Part shown: one piece after another, positions 1 through 6,628 of the stretch
Layout: every line of letters begins with the position of its first letter
Numbering within the stretch: position 1 is the first letter of the stretch
NCBI RefSeq assembly: GCF_002216775.1
Contig: NZ_CP022315.1
Location: 186,001-250,000 of the forward strand
Source of the DNA: Virgibacillus phasianinus
GTDB taxonomy: Bacteria > Bacillota > Bacilli > Bacillales > Amphibacillaceae
DNA length: 64,000 bases
Direction: 5' to 3'
Translations under genes and position numbers: made by a program
Notes under the pieces: generated by a model
Databases searched by the model: none
The model's input: the letters and a program-made list of their open reading frames with translations, nothing else
Told to the model about the DNA's origin: nothing

Positions 1-810
1 TGAACGGTCGACATCCTCAACAAATCGTTCCACATAATCATTGGCTGGATTCACAAGAATTTCTTCCGGTGTGCCAATTTGCACGATGGATCCATCCTTC
101 ATTAAGGCAATTCGATCTCCAAGTCTTAGTGCCTCATCAAGATCATGTGTAATAAAAATAATCGTCTTCTGCATACTTGCTTGAAGGTCAATTAATTCAT
201 CCTGCATTTCTTTACGAATTAATGGATCCAGTGCTGAAAAGGCCTCATCCATTAATAACACTTCCGGATTATTTGCCAGTGCACGTGCTAACCCAACACG
301 CTGCTGCATACCACCAGATAATTGTCCCGGATTTTGATGAATGTACCCACCAAGTCCAACCATCTCTAATGATTCCTGTGCTTTTTTCTTTCTTTCTTCT
401 TTTGACACCTTTTGAATTTCTAATCCATACTCTGTGTTTTCCAGAATGGACCGATGCGGGAATAACGCAAAGCGTTGAAAAACCATGCTCATCTTTTCTC
501 TGCGTACTTTTCGCAATTCCTTCTTATTCATGGTAGACAAGTCTTCTCCGTCAATTAACACATTTCCCTCGGTAGGTTCAATTAACCGGTTTAGCAATCG
601 TACTAATGTTGATTTCCCGCTACCTGACAGTCCCATAATGACAAATATTTCCCCGGCTTCCACCGAAAAGGTTGCTCGATTAACCCCAACCGTATTTCCA
701 GTTTCTTTTAAAATTTCATCTTTAGACGTACCCTTATCAAGCAACTTTAACGCTTGTTTAGGATTCTTGCCGAACACTTTTGACAGGTTCTTTACTTCAA
801 TGACCGGCAC
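1..810 (-). CDS. opuAA: Glycine betaine ABC transporter, ATP-binding subunit OpuAA (3' end outside window)
   Basis: ATPase of the OpuA osmoprotectant importer, which takes up glycine betaine under high osmolarity; it works on the inner face of the membrane with OpuAB and OpuAC. The 270 visible codons show the long N-terminal extension typical of OpuAA/ProV, Walker A (GLSGSGKST), Q-loop ([11 protein letters not shown]), signature LSGGMQQR, Walker B ([12 protein letters not shown]) and the H-loop (FITHDLDEA). The C-terminal CBS pair lies beyond position 1. GTG at 810 is preferred because AGAGGTG lies 6 bases upstream; an in-frame GTG at 819 overlaps that site. The gene is divergent from a GbsR-type regulator, which probably controls it. 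Confidence 0.93.
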   Translation of the reverse strand, partial: MPVIEVKNLSKVFGKNPKQALKLLDKGTSKDEILKETGNTVGVNRATFSVEAGEIFVIMGLSGSGKSTLVRLLNRLIEPTEGNVLIDGEDLSTMNKKELRKVRREKMSMVFQRFALFPHRSILENTEYGLEIQKVSKEERKKKAQESLEMVGLGGYIHQNPGQLSGGMQQRVGLARALANNPEVLLMDEAFSALDPLIRKEMQDELIDLQASMQKTIIFITHDLDEALRLGDRIALMKDGSIVQIGTPEEILVNPANDYVERFVEDVDRS

Positions 811-939
811 TCCGTTCACCTCTACTTTTTTTATGTTCTATTGGCACAATGCCTAAGTATTTCGTCGTAATTCTTTATGATTAGACATAAAGCAGACAAA
901 TAGACATTAATTCCGAACAGCTTTTTTCCACTCCCTTAC

Positions 940-975
940 TATATAACGTAAAGCATATACATTTCAAACGTTATA
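940..975 (-). promoter_or_regulatory. Candidate opuA promoter with inverted-repeat operator
   Basis: Read on the minus strand, TTGAAA (962-967) and TATATA (940-945) are separated by 16 bp. A perfect inverted repeat, TATAACGT (942-949) and ACGTTATA (968-975), overlaps the -10 box and abuts the -35 box. This layout suits a repressor site. That the divergent GbsR-type protein binds here is inference. Confidence 0.45.
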
Positions 976-1144
976 CACTATGAATTTCGTATATATTTTT
1001 TGTTCAGATTAAACTGTACAGATAATACATCTGAATACCTCCTATTTACTTCAAAATACTTTCAATTACTGCCCTATTACCGATTTTGAATATATTCCTT
1101 TTTGTTGTAACCTTTATTTAGCAAGCCTTTTAGGAGGATTAATT

Positions 1145-1618
1145 TTGGAAAAAGCAAATGAACAACTTACCAGCAAAATTGTAATTGAATTTGCAAAAAC
1201 GATTGAATTATTTGATTTAACTCCACTGGAGGCAAGACTATTTGCCTATTTATATTTGATAGAGGACCCCATGACCTTGGATGAAATGAGTGAAGTAATC
1301 GGAAAAAGCAAAACTTCCATGAGTACTAGTATTAGAAGTTTACTCGATTTAAACTTGGTAACACGCGTGTGGAAAAAAGGTGTACGAAAAGATCTCTACA
1401 AAGCTAACTCACAATTATTTAAAACGTTTATGAATTCCTATATTAATAAATGGATTGACGCAGCCAACAATCAACAAAGCTCTTTGCAAGAGATTAAAAA
1501 AAATATTGATGCTCCATCATCAAATAGTGAACTACAATCCATTTATCAACGTTTGACTAACATCATGGAGTTCCACAGTAATATTGAAAAATCATTTCGT
1601 GACCTGAAAATGGAGTAA
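1145..1618 (+). CDS. GbsR/MarR-family transcriptional regulator, divergent from opuA
   Basis: A 157-residue winged-helix protein of the GbsR branch of the MarR superfamily. Diagnostic stretches are the N-terminal LTPLEARLFAYLYL, the DNA-reading region MSEVIGKSKTSMSTSIRSL and the following VWKKGVRKDLY. In B. subtilis GbsR and OpcR repress choline and glycine betaine uptake or synthesis genes and respond to choline-type ligands. The position back-to-back with opuAA suggests local control of OpuA. The start is TTG at 1145, supported by AGGAGG 7 bases upstream; no ATG with a ribosome-binding site fits. The C-terminal half is helical and shorter than in the second GbsR-type gene at 6008-6562. Confidence 0.85.
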   Translation: MEKANEQLTSKIVIEFAKTIELFDLTPLEARLFAYLYLIEDPMTLDEMSEVIGKSKTSMSTSIRSLLDLNLVTRVWKKGVRKDLYKANSQLFKTFMNSYINKWIDAANNQQSSLQEIKKNIDAPSSNSELQSIYQRLTNIMEFHSNIEKSFRDLKME

Positions 1619-1675
1619 GAAAAGCGGAGGTGAAGAAATTCCCCCTAGTCGCGAGGCCGTAGCTAGACATATTTT
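1619..1675 (-). repeat. Short copy of interspersed repeat family A
   Basis: Read on the minus strand this starts AAAATATGTCTAGCT and ends CGCTTTTCTTA, the same ends as the longer copy at 57897-58026. It begins directly after the regulator stop codon. It looks like a shortened copy of an intergenic palindromic repeat. Confidence 0.55.
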
Positions 1676-1695
1676 ATACATTCTTATCTTTCAAT

Positions 1696-1859
1696 AAGGC
1701 TGTTTTCCCAAGAGTATTGTTTTTGACACAAAATCTATAAACTGCGACGTATGCGCTGGGTTGTTTTCCGCTGCGGTGGCAGGTCACCGAACATGATTTT
1801 TAGTTACGTCGCAGTTTTACTGCGGTGATGTTAGCAACAATCTGTGGGAAAACTGCCTT
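1696..1859. repeat. MITE-like repeat, family B copy 1
   Basis: A 164-bp element with 15-bp terminal inverted repeats, AAGGCTGTTTTCCCA (1696-1710) and TGGGAAAACTGCCTT (1845-1859), matching at 14 of 15 positions. Inside, ACTGCGACGTA and TACGTCGCAGT form a second inverted repeat. Much of the interior recurs at 48984-49236. No ORF is present. It resembles a non-autonomous miniature element. Confidence 0.7.
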
Positions 1860-1860
1860 T

Positions 1861-1909
1861 AAAAAAGACTGATTATCCTTACCATTTGTAAGGGCAATCA
1901 GTCTTTTTT
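1861..1909 (-). terminator. Bidirectional terminator hairpin of yhaI
   Basis: AAAAAAGACTGATT and AATCAGTCTTTTTT form a long stem around a short loop, with T-runs on both strands. The yhaI stop codon (1898-1900) lies inside the stem. Confidence 0.8.
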
Positions 1910-2278
1910 GCGAATATACCTGCTAAGTATTTCGTCTGTTACATTATCTTGTTTTATTATTTTTATAAACTCCTTTATCAAATGTGGGAAGTATCCCTCT
2001 TGCTCCAATGCATAAATGGTTTCATTTGGATCCAACTTTTCATTTAACATACCCGCGAAATGAACAATCAGGCTTGTATAATCCAAAAACCCTTCTTCTT
2101 TTTGTATTTCATATTTTTCTTCAAGCGTTTGCAACAAGCAAAAGAGCTCGGAATATTCCCCTTTTGTCATATTCTTTTCAATTACCAGTTTGACCAGCGG
2201 ATAATGATTTACATCAACTAATCTTGAAAGCAATTTAATATGAAAAGACATTGCATCTTTTTCATCATCATACCCCAT
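1898..2278 (-). CDS. yhaI: YhaI-like DUF1878 family protein
   Basis: A 126-residue soluble, helical protein resembling B. subtilis YhaI, with the conserved stretches DVNHYPLVKLVIEK, GFLDYTSLIVHFAGMLNEKL and ALEQEGYFPHLIKEFI. Function is unknown. The start is ATG at 2278, behind AAGGGGG; the longer frame to 2323 adds a poor N-terminus without a ribosome-binding site. In B. subtilis yhaI also lies in the hpr-prsA region, so the neighbourhood is conserved. It is divergent from the membrane protein gene at 2478. Confidence 0.82.
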   Translation of the reverse strand: MGYDDEKDAMSFHIKLLSRLVDVNHYPLVKLVIEKNMTKGEYSELFCLLQTLEEKYEIQKEEGFLDYTSLIVHFAGMLNEKLDPNETIYALEQEGYFPHLIKEFIKIIKQDNVTDEILSRYIRKKD

Positions 2279-2327
2279 ACACAGCCCCCTTAATTTCCAC
2301 CAAAAAAGCAAACAGAAATACATTCTC

Positions 2328-2351
2328 TAAATACTGACACATCAGTGTTTA
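2328..2351. promoter_or_regulatory. Palindromic operator-like site upstream of yhaI
   Basis: Arms TAAATACTGA and TCAGTGTTTA (9 of 10 complementary) surround CACA. The core TGACAcATCAGT recurs exactly 100 bp away at 2435-2446. The site lies about 50 bp upstream of the yhaI start codon. The binding protein is unknown. Confidence 0.45.
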
Positions 2352-2394
2352 GACGCAAGTCAATTTTACCTGAAAAAAATAATAAAAAAAACTA

Positions 2395-2446
2395 TTGCAT
2401 TTTCATTTGAAACGTACTATCATTCTTTAAGGATTGACAGATCAGT
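2395..2446 (+). promoter_or_regulatory. Promoter and operator-like site of the DUF3267 gene
   Basis: TTGCAT (2395-2400), a 17-bp spacer and TATCAT (2418-2423) form a plausible vegetative promoter. TGACAGATCAGT (2435-2446), nearly the same core as upstream of yhaI, lies just past the expected start of transcription, where a bound repressor could block elongation. Confidence 0.45.
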
Positions 2447-2477
2447 ACAACTAGAACCATACAGAGGAGGGTCAAAA

Positions 2478-3023
2478 ATGAACTGCTGGAAATCTATAAA
2501 TTTCACGAAAGAATTTGGTATTAATAGACTATACTTTCTTTCATTTTTGATCGGATTACTATCATTCATATTTCTCTTTGTACCTTTATCCAGTATTCAT
2601 GGTACAACACATGTCAATGAGTTTGGCATTGTGCCTTTTGTAGGCCTGGTTATTCTAATGCCAACCATACATTCATCTATGCACATTCTACCATTAATTA
2701 TGATGAATAAACGAGCTAAAGTCTATTTTAATATGAAAAAAAGTTTTATTCCTACTTGTAAATATCAAGCAAAAACATTCATGTCAAAACCGGTATCTAT
2801 CATGTCAGCATTTGCTCCGACATTATTCATTACCATTCCGGGAATTTTTGCATCCATGATATTTGCTGACTATTATGTTTATATTTTATTATTAACTGCG
2901 ATCCATATCGGCGCATCCTTTACCGATTTTTTATATATTCTTCATGTAAGTAAAGCACCTAAACGTGCCTATATTGAAAGTGAGCACGAAGGTTTTGCCA
3001 TTTTGGTAAAAGCAAAGGGATAA
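2478..3023 (+). CDS. DUF3267-type membrane protein, probably YhaJ-like
   Basis: A 181-residue polytopic membrane protein with about four hydrophobic segments (around residues 18-40, 48-72, 108-130, 132-155). It resembles DUF3267 proteins, which are thought to be degenerate membrane metalloprotease relatives. Here the expected HExxH position reads HSSMH, so the catalytic glutamate is absent and proteolytic activity is unlikely. AGAGGAGGG precedes the ATG by about 6 bases. It sits two genes upstream of prsA, where B. subtilis has yhaJ. The role is unknown; a link to envelope or secretion processes is only suggested by context. Confidence 0.65.
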   Translation: MNCWKSINFTKEFGINRLYFLSFLIGLLSFIFLFVPLSSIHGTTHVNEFGIVPFVGLVILMPTIHSSMHILPLIMMNKRAKVYFNMKKSFIPTCKYQAKTFMSKPVSIMSAFAPTLFITIPGIFASMIFADYYVYILLLTAIHIGASFTDFLYILHVSKAPKRAYIESEHEGFAILVKAKG

Positions 3024-3038
3024 ATGAAGGGACCACTT

Positions 3039-3080
3039 GAAAACGCATTGGAATTCATAGATGAATTCCAATGCGTTTTC
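3039..3080. terminator. Strong hairpin after the DUF3267 gene
   Basis: A perfect 20-bp inverted repeat, from GAAAACGCATTGG to CCAATGCGTTTTC, with almost no loop. The downstream T-tract is weak on the plus strand, but the stem itself is very stable. Confidence 0.65.
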
Positions 3081-3282
3081 CCTTGTGCTTTAATTATTTG
3101 CGCCCCTAGAGTGTACCCGTTAGAATAATAATCGGATGTTTTTTTGCCCCCAAATAGGCTTTCTGCACTATTCATACGAATAAAATTTTGGTAAAGTAAT
3201 AATTGTGGTGTTTTCTATCATTTCATTTTTTATAAAAAATTAGAAGAATACATCTCCAAGCAGGAATTAAGGAGGTCCTTAA

Positions 3283-3468
3283 ATGAGCATTTTATATGTA
3301 TTTTATGCTTTGTTTGTACTATTTATTTTCAACTCGTTAACATATCAATTTTGTCTAAAAATGGAAATGAATTCAAAAAAACAGTCAACCGTTTTCCGTG
3401 CAATTAATATGATGATCATGGTACTGCTCGTGTCATCCTATGTTGAAGTCCTGAATGTCATCACGTGA
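3283..3468 (+). CDS. Small two-helix membrane protein of unknown function
   Basis: A 61-residue protein with two hydrophobic segments (about residues 3-25 and 40-58) joined by a polar loop. It has a very good ribosome-binding site (AAGGAGG, 8 bases before the ATG), which supports it as a real gene. I do not recognise the family. It lies between the DUF3267 gene and prsA on the same strand. Confidence 0.6.
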   Translation: MSILYVFYALFVLFIFNSLTYQFCLKMEMNSKKQSTVFRAINMMIMVLLVSSYVEVLNVIT

Positions 3469-3526
3469 AATTAGTAAAAACTATGTAAAATACAAATAAG
3501 ACTATTTATTCTGTTACATACTATGG

Positions 3527-3532
3527 TATATT
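3527..3532 (+). promoter_or_regulatory. Candidate extended -10 box of prsA
   Basis: TATATT preceded by TGG gives an extended -10 (TGnTATATT) about 45 bp upstream of the prsA start codon. No convincing -35 box is present. Confidence 0.35.
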
Positions 3533-3576
3533 AATCATTAGTTTAGTTAAACCATTAGATTAGGAGTGTTCAGTAA

Positions 3577-4530
3577 ATGAAAAAGCTTGCAATTGCACTA
3601 ACGCTCTCTGCTGGAGTATTAAGTTTAACAGCTTGTAACTCAGACAAAGAAGCGGTTGTAGAAACAAAAGCAGGAGACATCACAAAAGATGAATTTTACA
3701 ATGAATTAAAGGATCAATTCGGTGATCAAGTACTTAAAAAAATGGTGACAGAAGAGGTTCTTGAAGATAAATATGATGTTCCTAAAGAAGACGTTGACGC
3801 CGAAGTTAAAAAGCTTAAAGATCAATACGGAGACCAATTTGAGATGGTACTACAAAAGAGCGGATACAAAGATGTGGATGCATTCCGTGATGTAGTTAAA
3901 CTTAGTCTGCTTCAAGAAGCTGCTGTCTCAGAGGACGTTAAAATTAGCGATAAAGAAATCAAAACCCAATATGAACGAATGAAAACTGAAGTTAAAGCTT
4001 CACACATTTTAGTTGACGACAAAAAAACTGCTGAAGAAGTTGAAAAGAAATTGGAAAATGGCGGAGACTTTGCTAAGCTTGCAAAAGAATATTCGACAGA
4101 CAAGAAAAGCGCGGAAAAGGGCGGGGATGTTGGATATTTCTCCGTTGGCAAAATGGTCCCAGAGTTTACAGACGCAGCTTATAATTTAAAAGTTGGTGAG
4201 GTTAGTGATCCGGTTAAATCCCAATTTGGATATCACATCATCAAAGTGACGGACAAGCGTGATGCGAAAACAGAACTTGGTTCATTTAAGGAAGAAAAAG
4301 ATAATATACGCAGGCAAATATTAAATAATAAAGTTGATCCAGCGAAAGCTCAGGCCAAACTTGACAAATTATTAAAAGATGCTGACATTGATGTAAAAAT
4401 TGATCAATACGAAGATTTATTTGAAACAGAAAAAGCAAAAGAAGACAAGAAGTCATCAAAGGAAGATAAGTCAAAATCAGAAGATGAATCAAAGAAGGAT
4501 GACACTTCTAAAGAAGAAGATGCAAAATAA
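3577..4530 (+). CDS. prsA: Foldase PrsA, peptidyl-prolyl isomerase lipoprotein
   Basis: Extracytoplasmic lipoprotein that folds secreted proteins and is needed for efficient secretion across the Gram-positive membrane. The N-terminus is a lipoprotein signal ending in LTAC, so Cys20 becomes the lipidated residue. A SurA-like N-domain is followed by a parvulin (PpiC) domain at about 138-229, with ASHILV, FAKLAKEYS, GGDVGYF and FGYHIIKV. The last 40 residues are a Lys/Glu/Asp/Ser-rich tail longer than in B. subtilis PrsA (292 aa), possibly reflecting a salty environment. It is probably monocistronic, with a strong terminator at 4539-4574. Confidence 0.96.
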   Translation: MKKLAIALTLSAGVLSLTACNSDKEAVVETKAGDITKDEFYNELKDQFGDQVLKKMVTEEVLEDKYDVPKEDVDAEVKKLKDQYGDQFEMVLQKSGYKDVDAFRDVVKLSLLQEAAVSEDVKISDKEIKTQYERMKTEVKASHILVDDKKTAEEVEKKLENGGDFAKLAKEYSTDKKSAEKGGDVGYFSVGKMVPEFTDAAYNLKVGEVSDPVKSQFGYHIIKVTDKRDAKTELGSFKEEKDNIRRQILNNKVDPAKAQAKLDKLLKDADIDVKIDQYEDLFETEKAKEDKKSSKEDKSKSEDESKKDDTSKEEDAK

Positions 4531-4538
4531 TAATAACC

Positions 4539-4574
4539 AAAAAATGCTGATCCCATATGGGATCAGCATTTTTT
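4539..4574 (+). terminator. prsA terminator
   Basis: AAAAAATGCTGATCCC and GGGATCAGCATTTTTT are perfect complements around ATAT, ending in a T-run. Confidence 0.9.
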
Positions 4575-4604
4575 ATGTTTAACCGAGTGATGTTCGATTA
4601 TAAG

Positions 4605-4765
4605 GGCAGGTTTACTGAGCAAGCCCGCTTCACTTTTCTTGTCCAGTTGCGCGGGCTAGCGGTTCGTGACGTAAGCAAATGACTCTCCGAGCACTAAGAC
4701 CATGTGCTCTACGATCATTTGCTTACGCATTTCACCGCTGAGCAAGCCCGCTTCACTTTTCTTTC
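4605..4765. repeat. Palindromic intergenic repeat with 26-bp flanking direct repeats, family A
   Basis: A 26-bp sequence starting CTGAGCAAGCCCGCTTC occurs at 4615-4640 and again at 4738-4763. Between them GTAAGCAAATGA and TCATTTGCTTAC form a 12-bp stem. The core TAAGCAA/TTGCTTA is shared with the copy at 57897-58026. Confidence 0.65.
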
Positions 4766-4951
4766 TTATTGGGTCATTCGTTCTTTTGTTTCGCGTTCTT
4801 TTTCCATTCGATCGATATACACTTTTCCTTCACGTTCGATGAATTGTTGTTCAAGTCTGCGTTCTGCCCTCATTGCTCGATAGGCCATATATCCACTTAA
4901 AAAAATACATAAAATGAGCATAAAAACCCACCAAGGCACTCCAATAATCAT
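4766..4951 (-). CDS. yhaL: Sporulation-associated small membrane protein YhaL
   Basis: A 61-residue protein with one N-terminal membrane helix (PWWVFMLILCIFLSGYMAY) and a charged cytoplasmic tail (FIEREGKVYIDRMEKERE). This is the layout and sequence pattern of YhaL, found in endospore formers and located next to prsA and yhaM as in B. subtilis. The exact role in sporulation is not known. The start ATG follows AGGGGGCAATTGG. Confidence 0.85.
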   Translation of the reverse strand: MIIGVPWWVFMLILCIFLSGYMAYRAMRAERRLEQQFIEREGKVYIDRMEKERETKERMTQ

Positions 4952-5020
4952 CCAATTGCCCCCTTGTCCACCTTTTTCTATTATAAATATATGCAGGGAA
5001 CAAGTTAAATAGACCGAGTC

Positions 5021-5971
5021 TTAGTTTTTTTCAAATAGGGGTTTGTAAAAGGACCGATTATCCAAGGCAAAAATTCGTTCTGTAAATTCACCTGGTTTGA
5101 TTTTTTCAAGTGAGCGGTTAAGCATATTCATTTTCGCATCAATTAGATCAATCAGATGCAGGAGCTCCGCTTCACGGACCATTGGCGGTTTTGGACTCCC
5201 CCATTCTGCTTTACCATGATGACTTAGGACCAAATGCTGCAAAATCAGAACCTCTTCATCTTCCTCGATTTGCAATTCACGCGCAACATGCCCTATTTCT
5301 TCCACCATCATCGGAATATGACCAAGCAATTTTCCCTCGATTGTATACGACGTTGTTATTACCCCAGATAATTCTTTTAATTTCCCTAAATCATGTAAGA
5401 TAATACCCGCATATAATAAATCTTTGTTCAACTGAGGATATAAATGGTGCAATTCCCGTGCTAACGCAACCATACTTACAATATGATGGGCCAACCCGGA
5501 AACGTATTCATGATGATTTTTCGTCGCAGCAGGATAGGTTAACAATGCGTCCTGATATCGTTTTATAAAGGCCCGGACGATTCGTTGCATTGTAGGGTTT
5601 TCCATTTCAAATATTGCCTCAGTCAGCCTCTCCATTAATACTTCTTTATCAACTGGTGCTTTTTCGATGAAATCCGTTACATGAACGTCATCTGTCGGCT
5701 GTGCGGGCCTTAAGGACAAAATTTTAAGCTGTGCTTTTCCACGAAATTGATTAATCTCTCCTGACAATTTAACAATTTGTTCAGCAACAAATATTGCTTC
5801 ATCTTCTTTTGAAACATCCCATAGCTTTGCATCAATTTCTCCAGTTGAGTCCCGAAGAATCAGTGTTAAGAAAGGTTTTCCATTACTCGCCACACCACGG
5901 GTGGCATCTTTAATCAGGACAAATCCGTCAAATGCTTCTCCGATATTTAAGTATCCGAGTCCTTTGTTCAT
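5021..5971 (-). CDS. yhaM: 3'-5' exoribonuclease YhaM
   Basis: A 316-residue nuclease. Residues about 10-100 form an OB-fold nucleic-acid binding domain ([19 protein letters not shown]) and about 160-280 an HD phosphohydrolase domain carrying [11 protein letters not shown] and ILHDLGKL. YhaM degrades RNA, and single-stranded DNA in vitro, from the 3' end in a manganese-dependent way. It lies downstream of the GbsR-type gene and the yhaO-yhaN pair, all on the minus strand. ATG at 5971 follows AGGGGGAAGC. Confidence 0.94.
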   Translation of the reverse strand: MNKGLGYLNIGEAFDGFVLIKDATRGVASNGKPFLTLILRDSTGEIDAKLWDVSKEDEAIFVAEQIVKLSGEINQFRGKAQLKILSLRPAQPTDDVHVTDFIEKAPVDKEVLMERLTEAIFEMENPTMQRIVRAFIKRYQDALLTYPAATKNHHEYVSGLAHHIVSMVALARELHHLYPQLNKDLLYAGIILHDLGKLKELSGVITTSYTIEGKLLGHIPMMVEEIGHVARELQIEEDEEVLILQHLVLSHHGKAEWGSPKPPMVREAELLHLIDLIDAKMNMLNRSLEKIKPGEFTERIFALDNRSFYKPLFEKN

Positions 5972-6007
5972 ACCCGCTTCCCCCTAAGGTATAAATTTTT
6001 AAATTTA

Positions 6008-6562
6008 TTATTCGTTTACGTTTTTAGGAATTAACTTGAAAATTTCACCAGATTCAATAACTTGGATAAACTTCATCAGCCATTTGTAATAGTTTTGAGC
6101 ATACCGAAGCCTTTCAATATCAAAGTCGATTTTTCCCTTAAGTTCTTCACTGCTGGTTGACTCCCGGATCTTGACAAGTTCGTCTATTGCTTCATCTGCT
6201 TCTTCAATATTTGTTTCCGTATGATGACGCCAGCGATTTCCAAACAGTGAAGTAAAAGATTTATACCAATCTTCTTCTGATTTATATAAATCTTTCCTTA
6301 TTCCTTTTTTAAACGTTGACTCCACCATTTTCATATCAGACAAAGCACGTACACCTGTTGACATGCTTGTTTTACTCATTTCCAATGCATCGCGCATATC
6401 ATCCAATGTCATGGGGTCATTTTCAAAGAACAAAACACCATATAGCCGCCCCACCGAAGACGTTATTCCATAAAGACTCATATTCTTGGCGATTACCTGA
6501 ATGAATTGCTCTTTCGTTTCTTCATACTTTTTCCAATTGTTCGACTCTTGTATTTCAGACAA
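6008..6562 (-). CDS. Second GbsR/MarR-family transcriptional regulator
   Basis: A winged-helix protein of about 184 residues, very like B. subtilis GbsR, with ITSSVGRLYGVLFFENDP, MTLDDMRDALEMSKTSMSTG and FKKGIRKDLYKSEEDWY, and the full C-terminal helical region ending in EIFKLIPK. GbsR proteins repress osmoprotectant genes and sense choline. TTG at 6562 is preferred because GGAGGG lies 7 bases upstream; the longer ATG at 6577 would put that site inside the gene. It is unusually placed between yhaN and yhaM, with no betaine synthesis genes beside it. Confidence 0.85.
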   Translation of the reverse strand: MSEIQESNNWKKYEETKEQFIQVIAKNMSLYGITSSVGRLYGVLFFENDPMTLDDMRDALEMSKTSMSTGVRALSDMKMVESTFKKGIRKDLYKSEEDWYKSFTSLFGNRWRHHTETNIEEADEAIDELVKIRESTSSEELKGKIDFDIERLRYAQNYYKWLMKFIQVIESGEIFKLIPKNVNE

Positions 6563-6628
6563 TGGATGTCCCTCCATTTAAAAAATATTTCCTATCCTGT
6601 TTTTCTACAGAAATTTTATCATTAAATA

